A stretch of DNA of 64,000 bases, from contig NZ_WMBT01000002.1 of NCBI RefSeq assembly GCF_009708075.1, positions 434,001-498,000 on the forward strand, in the 5' to 3' direction. Numbering within the stretch: the first letter of the stretch is position 1; every line of letters starts with the position of its first letter. The DNA comes from Paracoccus lichenicola. Lineage in GTDB: Bacteria; Pseudomonadota; Alphaproteobacteria; Rhodobacterales; Rhodobacteraceae. The translations under genes were made by a program, and so were the position numbers. Positions 27,461-42,294 of this stretch are shown here, in pieces. The notes under the pieces were generated by a model. That model was not told the origin of the DNA. It ran no database searches and saw nothing but the letters and a program-made list of their open reading frames with translations.

Positions 27461-27732
27461 GCACCCCTGTCCCGTCCGATCCATTTTGCTATCTGCATGT
27501 CCCGCCCGGACGGATACCGAGATGGACACCTTCCGCAAAAGGCGGTCTATCGGATCAATCCAGCGCCCGTGCTTCGAGTTGGTTCGTCCGGCCGGTCCGC
27601 GGATCAGCGATGCGGTCGAGACCGGCCTTGGCCTGACCGGCCGCGGCGGAGTCCTGCAGTTTACCCGGCAGAAGACGGGCGAGCCGGCATCTGTGCCTTG
27701 GACGTGCCCTCTGCCCACCTGTGCAGCGCGGA
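27461..27732. other. Trailer-side flank of the CRISPR array, no gene seen
   Basis: About 270 bp between the glycosyltransferase-like gene and the last, degenerate repeat. Short open frames run into the array but resemble nothing I recognise. No tRNA fragment or terminal inverted repeat is visible. Confidence 0.4.
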
Positions 27733-30700
27733 TGATCATCCCCGCGGGTGCGGGGGAATAGTTACAGCAGTGCCAAAGGCCGGGTTTGCAAGGCGGTTCA
27801 TCCCTGCGGGTGCGGGGAACAGGATTGCCACTCGGCATGGCTGTCCTTGATCGTCGGTTCACCCCCGCGGGTGCGGGGAACAGGGCAACTCGCACGGGTG
27901 CGTGCATCTGGGATGCGGTTCACCCCCGCGGGTGCGGGGAACAGAACTGACCGTGGCGACCGCCGTGGAAATAATGCGGTTCACCCCGCGGGTGCGGGGA
28001 ACAGAATTACCCACGCTAGATGAACTGCGTCAACTGCGGTTCACCCCCGCGGGTGCGGGGAACAGTAATAATCATTAACCCTCTTTTTCTCGACAGCCGG
28101 TTCACCCCCGCGGGTGCGGGGAACAGTTGATCAAACGGCTCTCCATCCCGGCTGGCGCCGGTTCACCCCCGCGGGTGCGGGGAACAGACCGAAATGTTCC
28201 GTGCTGCGTTTGGTCAATACGGTTCACCCCCGCGGGTGCGGGGAACAGCCAACCTTGCCGCTTCCATTCAGGACATCGACCGGTTCATCCCCGCGGGTGC
28301 GGGGAACAGTGCCTCCAGGGTCATCGCCAGACGGATGATAGCGGTTCATCCCCGCGGGTGCGGGGAACAGCCCCACAAGGCGCAACCCGTCCGCCTCGGG
28401 ATCGGTTCATCCCCGCGGGTGCGGGGAACAGGGGTCGATCTTGACCCCCACCGCATCCACGCGCGGTTCATCCCCGCGGGTGCGGGGAACAGGACGGGCG
28501 GGTGGGAAGCCCGCCATACCACATCGGTTCATCCCCGCGGGTGCGGGGAACAGGCCCACAAGCGCCGTGACCCGATAGCGATAGCCGGTTCATCCCCGCG
28601 GGTGCGGGGAACAGACGCGCAGGCCCGCGTCAAGCTCTTTCGTCTTCGGTTCATCCCCGCGGGTGCGGGGAACAGATGCGGTCAGGACGGGCGGCGTTGA
28701 AGCCGCGCGGTTCATCCCCGCGGGTGCGGGGAACAGTTATGGTCGCAACCCGGGGGTCTGACCTATGGCGGTTCATCCCCGCGGGTGCGGGGAACAGGTG
28801 CCCATGGCCGACCTGAACCCCCATCACCGCGGTTCATCCCCGCGGGTGCGAGGAACAGTTGCACGCGTAAAAGGCGAAAAATTCATTTACCGGTTCATCC
28901 CCGCGGGTGCGGGGAACAGACCTGCCGAGATGATGACCGAGCCGGGCGTGACGGTTCATCCCCGTGGGTGCGGGGAACAGATGGCCTGCCCCGCCTGGAA
29001 CGCCGGTTCGGCCGGTTCATCCCCGCGGGTGCGGGGAACAGTGCGTGTGCAGCCACAGGCCCAGGTCGTCCATCGGTTCATCCCCGCGGGTGCGGGGAAC
29101 AGCCATTCGCCTTGGCCTTTCTGCGGGCCTGCCGCGGTTCATCCCCGCGGGTGCGGGGAACAGCGCGCCGCCGCCCTTCGGCAGTGCATGGCAGACGGTT
29201 CATCCCCGCGGGTGCGGGGAACAGACCTCCTCCTGCTCGGCCATGACGGCCCTGATCGGTTCATCCCCGCGGGTGCGGGGAACAGAAGCGCCCGCATCGC
29301 GGTGAGCGTGAACTGTTCGGTTCATCCCCGCGGGTGCGGGGAACAGGACTATCTGATCGCCACCGCTTCCAATGAAGCCGGTTCATCCCCGCGGGTGCGG
29401 GGAACAGCTTACGCGTTCATCTTTGCTTTCCTGTGCGATCGGTTCATCCCCGCGGGTGCGGGGAACAGAGCGACTCGCCGATCTCGCTGATCACCTTGGC
29501 CGGTTCATCCCCGCGGGTGCGGGGAACAGGCTAACATGACCGTCCTCTACCGTCTGACCGTCGGTTCATCCCCGCGGGTGCGGGGAACAGCTGACCAGAT
29601 CGAACCGCAGGTCCGACTCAGACGGTTCATCCCCGCGGGTGCGGGGAACAGATCCTGGAAATCACGCGGGCCGATGCGCAAGCCGGTTCATCCCCGCGGG
29701 TGCGGGGAACAGTCGTAGCGGGTGCCGTCTGCCCGCCATTGTGCCGGTTCATCCCCGCGGGTGCGGGGAACAGTTTCCATTCCTCCACAAAGGCAGCTTC
29801 GATGCCGGTTCATCCCCGCGGGTGCGGGGAACAGGCGAGATACCCGCCCGCGCCGTCGCTTGCCACCGGTTCATCCCCGCGGGTGCGGGGAACAGCGGTC
29901 GTGCCGGCCGTTGAACGAAAACACGAACGGTTCATCCCCGCGGGTGCGGGGAACAGCAGGTCAGGGACCATGGCGGGCGCGCCGTCTGCGGTTCATCCCC
30001 GCGGGTGCGGGGAACAGGGCATGATCGTCGTCATGCTCGGCCGTCCAGCCGGTTCATCCCCGCGGGTGCGGGGAACAGATCCACTCGGCGACCTGGGGAA
30101 TGAACGACAGCGGTTCATCCCCGCGGGTGCGGGGAACAGAACGCCTCGGCAGACATTCCGCGCGGGACTGCCGGTTCATCCCCGCGGGTGCGGGGAACAG
30201 ACCGCCCGCCTGCCCCATCCATCAGGGGATAGCGGTTCATCCCCGCGGGTGCGGGGAACAGGAAGGCCAGAACGTCGGCAAGCTGCCGATCACCGGTTCA
30301 TCCCCGCGGGTGCGGGGAACAGTATTCCGAGCGGAACGCGATGGATGGGGCCAGCGGTTCATCCCCGCGGGTGCGGGGAACAGATTGAAGAAGGCCGGAC
30401 GTTGGCGCGTCCGGCCGGTTCATCCCCGCGGGTGCGGGGAACAGAACCGGCACCTGGGTCGCAGGCGCGCCCTCACCGGTTCATCCCCGCGGGTGCGGGG
30501 AACAGACACGAAATGAATTGCCCGTTTTCAACGAATGCGGTTCATCCCCGCGGGTGCGGGGAACAGATACCACATGGAATAGGTGTTGGCCCCGACGTCG
30601 GTTCATCCCCGCGGGTGCGGGGAACAGCCACATGCGGCCCCATTGCACGGTGATCGCGCCGGTTCATCCCCGCGGGTGCGGGGAACAGCCAATATCGTCT

Positions 30701-33700
30701 CGATCTATTCCACGCCATACCGGTTCATCCCCGCGGGTGCGGGGAACAGATGAAATCTTGCCACTCAACGTTAGGCGTTTTCGGTTCATCCCCGCGGGTG
30801 CGGGGAACAGTTGTATCGAATTCCGAATTCGACTTTAGGAGCCGGTTCATCCCCGCGGGTGCGGGGAACAGTGCATCAGCCGTTCCATGTTCATGGCCGC
30901 TTTCGGTTCATCCCCGCGGGTGCGGGGAACAGTGGTCCGGGGGCGTCCCCCGTTCCTCACTCAGCGGTTCATCCCCGCGGGTGCGGGGAACAGGTTCAGG
31001 CCGTGGTGCTGGTGTCCGTGTACGCCGGTTCATCCCCGCGGGTGCGGGGAACAGGTCTTGATGCGCTTGGCGTCAGACACTTTTCGCGGTTCATCCCCGC
31101 GGGTGCGGGGAACAGAGGATTTGATCAGCACCCCGCCGCGCATCAAGCGGTTCATCCCCGCGGGTGCGGGGAACAGTCGATATTGGCAAGGGAGACGGTG
31201 ATACCGTTCGGTTCATCCCCGCGGGTGCGGGGAACAGAAGGGCGATCACGGCGATGGTGAAGGCCACTGAGGTTCATCCCCGCGGGTGCGGGGAACAGGG
31301 CCCCCGTTAGTAAGCGCGGCGCCCAGGCCGCGGTTCATCCCCGCGGGTGCGGGGAACAGGGGCGGCGCGGGGGGCGGTCATTGTGCCTCCGCGGTTCATC
31401 CCCGCGGGTGCGGGGAACAGGTGCTGCAACCTGTAGATTAGCGGCGTTAACTCGGTTCATCCCCGCGGGTGCGGGGAACAGGACGAGATGGGCGGCCGCA
31501 AGAACCGCGTCGGCGGTTCATCCCCGCGGGTGCGGGGAACAGTGAGCGAGGCTGAACTGGATCAAGCGGGAGTGCGGTTCATCCCCGCGGGTGCGGGGAA
31601 CAGGGCACCACCTGAGAGGTTCGCAATGGCTCTGCCGGTTCATCCCCGCGGGTGCGGGGAACAGTGGCCTTTTCGCTTCAATGTGTTTTTCAAAGGCGGT
31701 TCATCCCCGCGGGTGCGGGGAACAGCCTCGATGCGCTGCGGAACAACCCGCTGCGGCCGGTTCATCCCCGCGGGTGCGGGGAACAGGCTCGCGAAGCTTA
31801 GCGAAGGCAGCGGTTTTCCGGTTCATCCCCGCGGGTGCGGGGAACAGGTAACGATCAAGAAACATTTCACGCATACGGCCAGTTCATCCCCGCGGGTGCG
31901 GGGAACAGCGTCAGATCGTGCCCATTCGCGCGTCCACCATCGGTTCATCCCCGCGGGTGCGGGGAACAGTTGCGGTATTCCCTGTCGCTGGGCGGGTCGA
32001 ACGGTTCATCCCCGCGGGTGCGGGGAACAGTTGACCCACTGGACCACTTCGTAGATGTCCCCCGGTTCATCCCCGCGGGTGCGGGGAACAGGGTATAGAC
32101 GGTGATGGTGTTCATCAGATGCGCGGTTCATCCCCGCGGGTGCGGGGAACAGGAGGTGGAAGCGAAGCTGGCCCGCTCGAACATCGGTTCATCCCCGCGG
32201 GTGCGGGGAACAGTCAGGCTCCGTGACGGACGAACAGGTGACGCGCGGTTCATCCCCGCGGGTGCGGGGAACAGCTGCGCGGCTCGGGATCGACGGTTCT
32301 GGACGACGGTTCATCCCCGCGGGTGCGGGGAACAGCCGGGCTTGTCCGAGTCATGTCCTGCGCGCATCGGTTCATCCCCGCGGGTGCGGGGAACAGCCGC
32401 AAAGCGAGGGCTGTATTGCGTAATTCTTCGGTTCATCCCCGCGGGTGCGGGGAACAGGAGGGAACGGCGTGCGGCACACGGCCAGGATACGGTTCATCCC
32501 CGCGGGTGCGGGGAACAGCATCGCAAACCCCTGCGGACGGTCCTCTGCGCCGGTTCATCCCCGCGGGTGCGGGGAACAGGTCCGGCCTGGACAGTTTCAC
32601 AGGGGCCGCGTCGGTTCATCCCCGCGGGTGCGGGGAACAGACTAGGTGCCATTGCACTACGAATATGGCTGACGGTTCATCCCCGCGGGTGCGGGGAACA
32701 GATCCGATCCGGTCACGGGGGCATGATGAGGCGCGGTTCATCCCCGCGGGTGCGGGGAACAGGAGGCGGTCGTTCAGTATCAGATGCTATAAAACGGTTC
32801 ATCCCCGCGGGTGCGGGGAACAGTTGTCCGTCATGAAGTATTCTGCCGACACGATCGGTTCATCCCCGCGGGTGCGGGGAACAGCCCATCAATGGTGATC
32901 CCCACGTCCTGCACCGCGGTTCATCCCCGCGGGTGCGGGGAACAGGCCCGAGTGGCACCGGCGCCGATGAATGATGGCGGTTCATCCCCGCGGGTGCGGG
33001 GAACAGGCACCCGTTCAGCGTGCCAGCGGTTTCCACGGCGGTTCATCCCCGCGGGTGCGGGGAACAGGACCGCGCCCTGATGCACGAATCACTCAAGGCC
33101 GGTTCATCCCCGCGGGTGCGGGGAACAGAAGGCGCTGTGGCTGTGGGGGCGTCTCAAGGACGGTTCATCCCCGCGGGTGCGGGGAACAGGGGGCCGTCCT
33201 ATTGGAATGACGCCTCGGTGGCGGTTCATCCCCGCGGGTGCGGGGAACAGTCCTTTGTATCCTCATCCGGGTTTTTCGGACGCGGTTCATCCCCGCGGGT
33301 GCGGGGAACAGGCGCGGGGGGTTCATGCCAGCAGATGCGCAAGCGGTTCATCCCCGCGGGTGCGGGGAACAGGACGGCAAGCCCAAGCACGGCTGGCAGG
33401 CCCGCGGTTCATCCCCGCGGGTGCGGGGAACAGAGCCTATATTCCTGCGCCGCTTCCTCATCCGACGGTTCATCCCCGCGGGTGCGGGGAACAGTAAGAA
33501 GCGCGTGAGAAAAGCAATCCGGGAGGCGGTTCATCCCCGCGGGTGCGGGGAACAGTCCCTTGAAGTGATGCCCCGCGTGACGGTCAACGGTTCATCCCCG
33601 CGGGTGCGGGGAACAGGTCATTCTCCTTGAAGCGCCGCCCAGGATGCCCGGTTCATCCCCGCGGGTGCGGGGAACAGATATCCCCGTCATGCACACGGGC

Positions 33701-36301
33701 AACCTTGCGCGGTTCATCCCCGCGGGTGCGGGGAACAGACGGTATGCTCTGCCCATCGAATAGCAGACGCCGGTTCATCCCCGCGGGTGCGGGGAACAGT
33801 CGTTAGTCTGCACGAGGGCGAGGCCATCACGCGGTTCATCCCCGCGGGTGCGGGGAACAGCCGGTTCAGGTTGTCCCGCACCCACGCCTCGGCGGTTCAT
33901 CCCCGCGGGTGCGGGGAACAGTGGGGCGTTGTCGTCAAGCTGCCCATTGACGCCGGTTCATCCCCGCGGGTGCGGGGAACAGGTGTAGGCCGGACGCTGC
34001 ACCCCGGCGCGGGACGGTTCATCCCCGCGGGTGCGGGGAACAGATTGGGAGTTACGCCGTAGCGTGGCCCTGCCCCGGTTCATCCCCGCGGGTGCGGGGA
34101 ACAGCTGCTCAATTCCTCGACCTGCTTTTCATACACCGGTTCATCCCCGCGGGTGCGGGGAACAGGTCACATACGGATACGGGGCCGTTTCCGTCGCCGG
34201 TTCATCCCCGCGGGTGCGGGGAACAGTTCTCGGTGTCGGTCTGGTAGCGGTCTGCCAGCGGTTCATCCCCGCGGGTGCGGGGAACAGCGGTTCATCTCGC
34301 CTTGCGAAATGACGCCCTGCGGTTCATCCCCGCGGGTGCGGGGAACAGCAGCGATGCACCGACCTACCAGATCGGCCACCCGGTTCATCCCCGCGGGTGC
34401 GGGGAACAGTCGCTGCTGTCTTCGGAATAACCCTGATTTTCCGGTTCATCCCCGCGGGTGCGGGGAACAGCCCAATTCCCGCAGCCGCTCAAGGCTCATC
34501 GCCGGTTCATCCCCGCGGGTGCGGGGAACAGTTTGTATTGACGTGGACAAATGTCCATGACACCGGTTCATCCCCGCGGGTGCGGGGAACAGGGGACGGG
34601 CACGGCCAAGCTGGTCCTGGTCGCCGGTTCATCCCCGCGGGTGCGGGGAACAGGAGGCTGACGCCCTCGCCGCAATGCAACATCGCGGTTCATCCCCGCG
34701 GGTGCGGGGAACAGGCCAATATCGACATGGCCAGGAAAACTGCTGCCGGTTCATCCCCGCGGGTGCGGGGAACAGCTCACGCGGACGGCAAGAAACGTGC
34801 GGCCCTGCGGTTCATCCCCGCGGGTGCGGGGAACAGTCGGTCATCCCGATGGCCTCGCGCAGCTGCGCCGGTTCATCCCCGCGGGTGCGGGGAACAGCAT
34901 TTGCATGCCTGCTTCAGCTGGCGGCGGACCGGTTCATCCCCGCGGGTGCGGGGAACAGTCGCGCAGGGTCAGGTCGCTGCGCAGCTTGGCCGGTTCATCC
35001 CCGCGGGTGCGGGGAACAGATCGGTTCGCCCGCAGGTCGGTCGTGTGTGGACGGTTCATCCCCGCGGGTGCGGGGAACAGGTAACCCCTGCGCTTCAATT
35101 CAGCGACCAAGGCGGTTCATCCCCGCGGGTGCGGGGAACAGTCGTGGCCGGTCCTGGAAAGCGCCTCGACCTGCGGTTCATCCCCGCGGGTGCGGGGAAC
35201 AGTCTGAAACGCGGCCAGTAAGGGTTTCTATCGACGGTTCATCCCCGCGGGTGCGGGGAACAGTCGGCTTGCCGACATAGATACGCGCATTGACGCGGTT
35301 CATCCCCGCGGGTGCGGGGAACAGCAACTGGCAAACAGAGGAACCCTCATGTCCAGCGGTTCATCCCCGCGGGTGCGGGGAACAGTAACGTCTCGCCTCC
35401 AGAACGTCAGTTTCCAGCGGTTCATCCCCGCGGGTGCGGGGAACAGGGCATTGGCGCGGTCAGGCTGTCCGCAGGTGTCGGTTCATCCCCGCGGGTGCGG
35501 GGAACAGGCCATCGCGGGCCGCTACGTCCGCAACACCGGCGGTTCATCCCCGCGGGTGCGGGGAACAGGAAAAATCTGCGAATTGGAAGTCCATCGGTGA
35601 CGGTTCATCCCCGCGGGTGCGGGGAACAGTCAGCCACCAGATTGCGGCTCTGCGTCTCCATCGGTTCATCCCCGCGGGTGCGGGGAACAGGGAAGATGCG
35701 GGACAGCCATCCCATGATCAGGCGGTTCATCCCCGCGGGTGCGGGGAACAGGTTGTCCAAGCCATCGAGGACGGCAAGTCCATCGGTTCATCCCCGCGGG
35801 TGCGGGGAACAGGCTTTGACCATCTGAACGATGGACTAGGCTACCGGTTCATCCCCGCGGGTGCGGGGAACAGAGCCGGGCAAGACGGACTACCTGAACG
35901 CCCGGCGGTTCATCCCCGCGGGTGCGGGGAACAGTCCTCACCGAAGCTGGCCATATCTAACGTCTGCGGTTCATCCCCGCGGGTGCGGGGAACAGGCCGC
36001 GCGGGAGGAGGGCGCGCGGATGCCTATGCGGTTCATCCCCGCGGGTGCGGGGAACAGGTTATAGACCAGCGGGGGACCGGCAGTCAGCCCGGTTCATCCC
36101 CGCGGGTGCGGGGAACAGTTTTGTCTATGCCGGAAATGCAGCGTCGGCAGCGGTTCATCCCCGCGGGTGCGGGGAACAGTGCGCCGACCGGAACAAGGGC
36201 CTGAAACCCGTCGGTTCATCCCCGCGGGTGCGGGGAACAGCGAATGAAGCCTTGGAAGAAGGTGAAAAACGTCGGTTCATCCCCGCGGGTGCGGGGAACA
36301 G
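27733..36301 (-). CRISPR. Type I-E CRISPR array, about 141 repeats and 140 spacers
   Basis: A 29-bp repeat (on the + strand starting CGGTTCATCC, core CCCCGCGGGTGCGGGG, ending GAACAG) recurs with 61-bp period; spacers are mostly 32 bp, with a few of 31-33. By tracking the phase I count 135 repeats from 28098 to 36273 plus six at the low end. The complement (CTGTTCCCCGC...GATGAACCG) is the standard I-E orientation, so transcription is on the minus strand and the leader is at 36302, next to cas2. The low-coordinate end is the trailer: its last repeat (27733-27762) is degenerate, and the next eight carry CATCCCT or CACCCC variants. Internal point variants include repeats near 28830, 28950, 31271 and 31880. 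crRNAs are cut by Cas6e from the 6-bp-stem hairpin. Confidence 0.99.
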
Positions 36302-36357
36302 TCTTGTTGCAGCTTATTGATCCACCAACGAAAACTCAATCGGCTCCAGCGTACCGA
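36302..36357 (-). promoter_or_regulatory. Very short CRISPR leader between cas2 and the first repeat
   Basis: Only 56 bp separate the annotated cas2 stop from the first repeat. On the minus strand a promoter TTGAGT-17 bp-TAAGCT ends 9 bp from the repeat. GATCAATAAGCTG resembles the IHF consensus with mismatches, at the distance where IHF bends the I-E leader during spacer integration. The same bases can be read as an extension of cas2 after a one-base shift. Confidence 0.5.
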
Positions 36358-37576
<1,219 letters not shown>

Positions 37577-37580
<4 letters not shown>

Positions 37581-38280
37581 GCAGGACGTGCCCGGCGGAT
37601 CATCATCAGCCCGTGGCCGAAGGATTTCGCGCGCCCGAACCCCTGCGCCATGCGGTCCAGAAACAGCGCGGGATCCTCAAGGCGGATCACCCCCGACAAA
37701 TCCAGCACCCCAAATTGCGGCTGCCCCCGGCGCGGACCGCGATGATCGGGCAGCGCGACCACGGAGTAATCCGCCACCTCGGCGAGTTCGACGGCGAAAC
37801 CGGCGCGCGTCCCCTGCCCCTCCAGCCAGGCGCGGCCCGCGGTTCCGGCGGCGGCCATGCGCGCCTCGGCCCGCGCGCCCTTGGGCAGGTCGCGGATGGC
37901 GTGCATGACCACGTCGTCATGCTTGCGGCGCTCCTTGCCCGATGCGGTCGTCTCGCCGGTCTTGCGGGTGCGGGTGGCGTTGGCGCGCAGCACGAAGTCC
38001 AGCCGGTCGCCGGGGGCAAGGGCGGGCGCGAAGTCCTTGACCTCGGGTTGGTCGAAGAAGGGGGAATCAGCCGGGCGGCGGCGCGACAGGACGAAGAAAC
38101 GGCCGTTCCCCTCGGACCGCCACAGGAAATCGCGCGGGGCATCGGGATCGCCCGCGAAGGCCGACCACAGCAGGCGGTGATGGGCGTCCTGCGCGCGGCC
38201 GCGTTCCTCGGGGTCGATCAGGCGCTTGAGGGCCTCGACCGAGGGGGCGCGCGACAGCGTCAGGCGCGACAGATAGAGGC

Positions 38281-38284
<4 letters not shown>
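37577..38284 (-). CDS. cas6e: CRISPR RNA endoribonuclease Cas6e (CasE/Cse3)
   Basis: A 235-residue RAMP protein that cuts pre-crRNA below the repeat hairpin and stays on the crRNA 3' end in Cascade. The N-terminus MSLYLSRLTLSRAP and His35/His36 in AQDAHHRLLW mark the region of the catalytic His. The C-terminal glycine-rich loop is GFGRAKSFGHGLMMIRRA, typical of Cas6e. It overlaps cas5e and cas1 by 4 bp. Confidence 0.95.
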
Positions 38285-41993
<3,709 letters not shown>

Positions 41994-42013
41994 TAGACAT
42001 ACTCCATGAAGGA

Positions 42014-42047
42014 CAAAAGAAAAGGCCCGCGCCAAAGCACGGACCTT
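42014..42047 (-). terminator. Intrinsic terminator directly upstream of cse1
   Basis: Minus strand: 11-bp stem AAGGTCCGTGC (42047-42037) with GCGCGGGCCTT (42032-42022), two G-U pairs, TTTG loop, then TTCTTTTG. The U-tract ends 20 bp before the cse1 TTG. It would end any transcript coming from the cas3 side before the Cascade genes, either as an attenuator or as the end of a small RNA. Confidence 0.75.
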
Positions 42048-42094
42048 GCCCTCATCAGGAGAACGGCATAAGCTGTTCCTGTCCGGATGAGGGC
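42048..42094 (-). promoter_or_regulatory. Hairpin abutting the cse1 terminator (possible attenuator partner)
   Basis: Inverted arms GATGAGGGC (42086-42094 on +) and GCCCTCATC (42048-42056) with inner pairing (GGAAC/GTTCTCC). It touches the terminator stem without a gap. Tandem leader hairpins of this kind are typical of attenuators or of a structured small RNA with its own terminator. Confidence 0.5.
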
Positions 42095-42170
42095 TTATTC
42101 AGGTATTTTCAGCACTGGATTTGCCTCACTCCTTTGCTGCGCCAACAGCGGGTTGATGTTCGGGCCTACC

Positions 42171-42197
42171 AGCCTCGGGATTTGCAGTCCCGAGGCT
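42171..42197. promoter_or_regulatory. Perfect 10-bp dyad in the cas3-cse1 gap
   Basis: AGCCTCGGGA (42171-42180) / TCCCGAGGCT (42188-42197), 7-nt loop. It could be a weak cas3 terminator, an operator, or part of a structured RNA. No T-run follows on the minus strand; CTCTTTC follows on the + strand. Confidence 0.45.
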
Positions 42198-42253
42198 CTT
42201 TCAATCTGCTATAAGGGTTGGCGCCCTGTCAAGAGCCATCTTTCTGTAGTCAC

Positions 42254-42276
42254 TTATCCCCACCCTGCGGGGAACG
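42254..42276 (-). repeat. Solitary degenerate CRISPR repeat between cas3 and cse1
   Basis: Minus strand GTTCCCCGCA-GGGT-GGGGAT matches the array repeat (GTTCCCCGCA-CCCGC-GGGGAT) in the first ten bases and in the right arm, in the same orientation as the array. The handle end (AAGTGA instead of GAACCG) has diverged. It is flanked by a 12-bp direct duplication GTGACTACAGAA (complements of 42287-42298 and 42242-42253); the first copy contains the cas3 stop codon. Confidence 0.6.
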
Positions 42277-42294
42277 TTCGAAGCCCTTCTGTAG

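Noticed and set aside
26076-27732. Far attachment site (copy of the tRNA-Glu 3' end) on the left of the putative island
   Set aside because: No copy of the T-arm/acceptor sequence was seen by eye in either gap.
34288-34296. Spacer beginning CGGTTCATC, as if a partial repeat
   Set aside because: The phase of the array is unchanged and the rest of the spacer is unrelated; coincidence or spacer from a related array.
27748-36320. Many open frames encoding peptides with recurring GSSPRVRGT, RFIPAGAGN or VHPRGCGEQ
   Set aside because: They are translations of the CRISPR repeat in its three frames; the array explains them fully.
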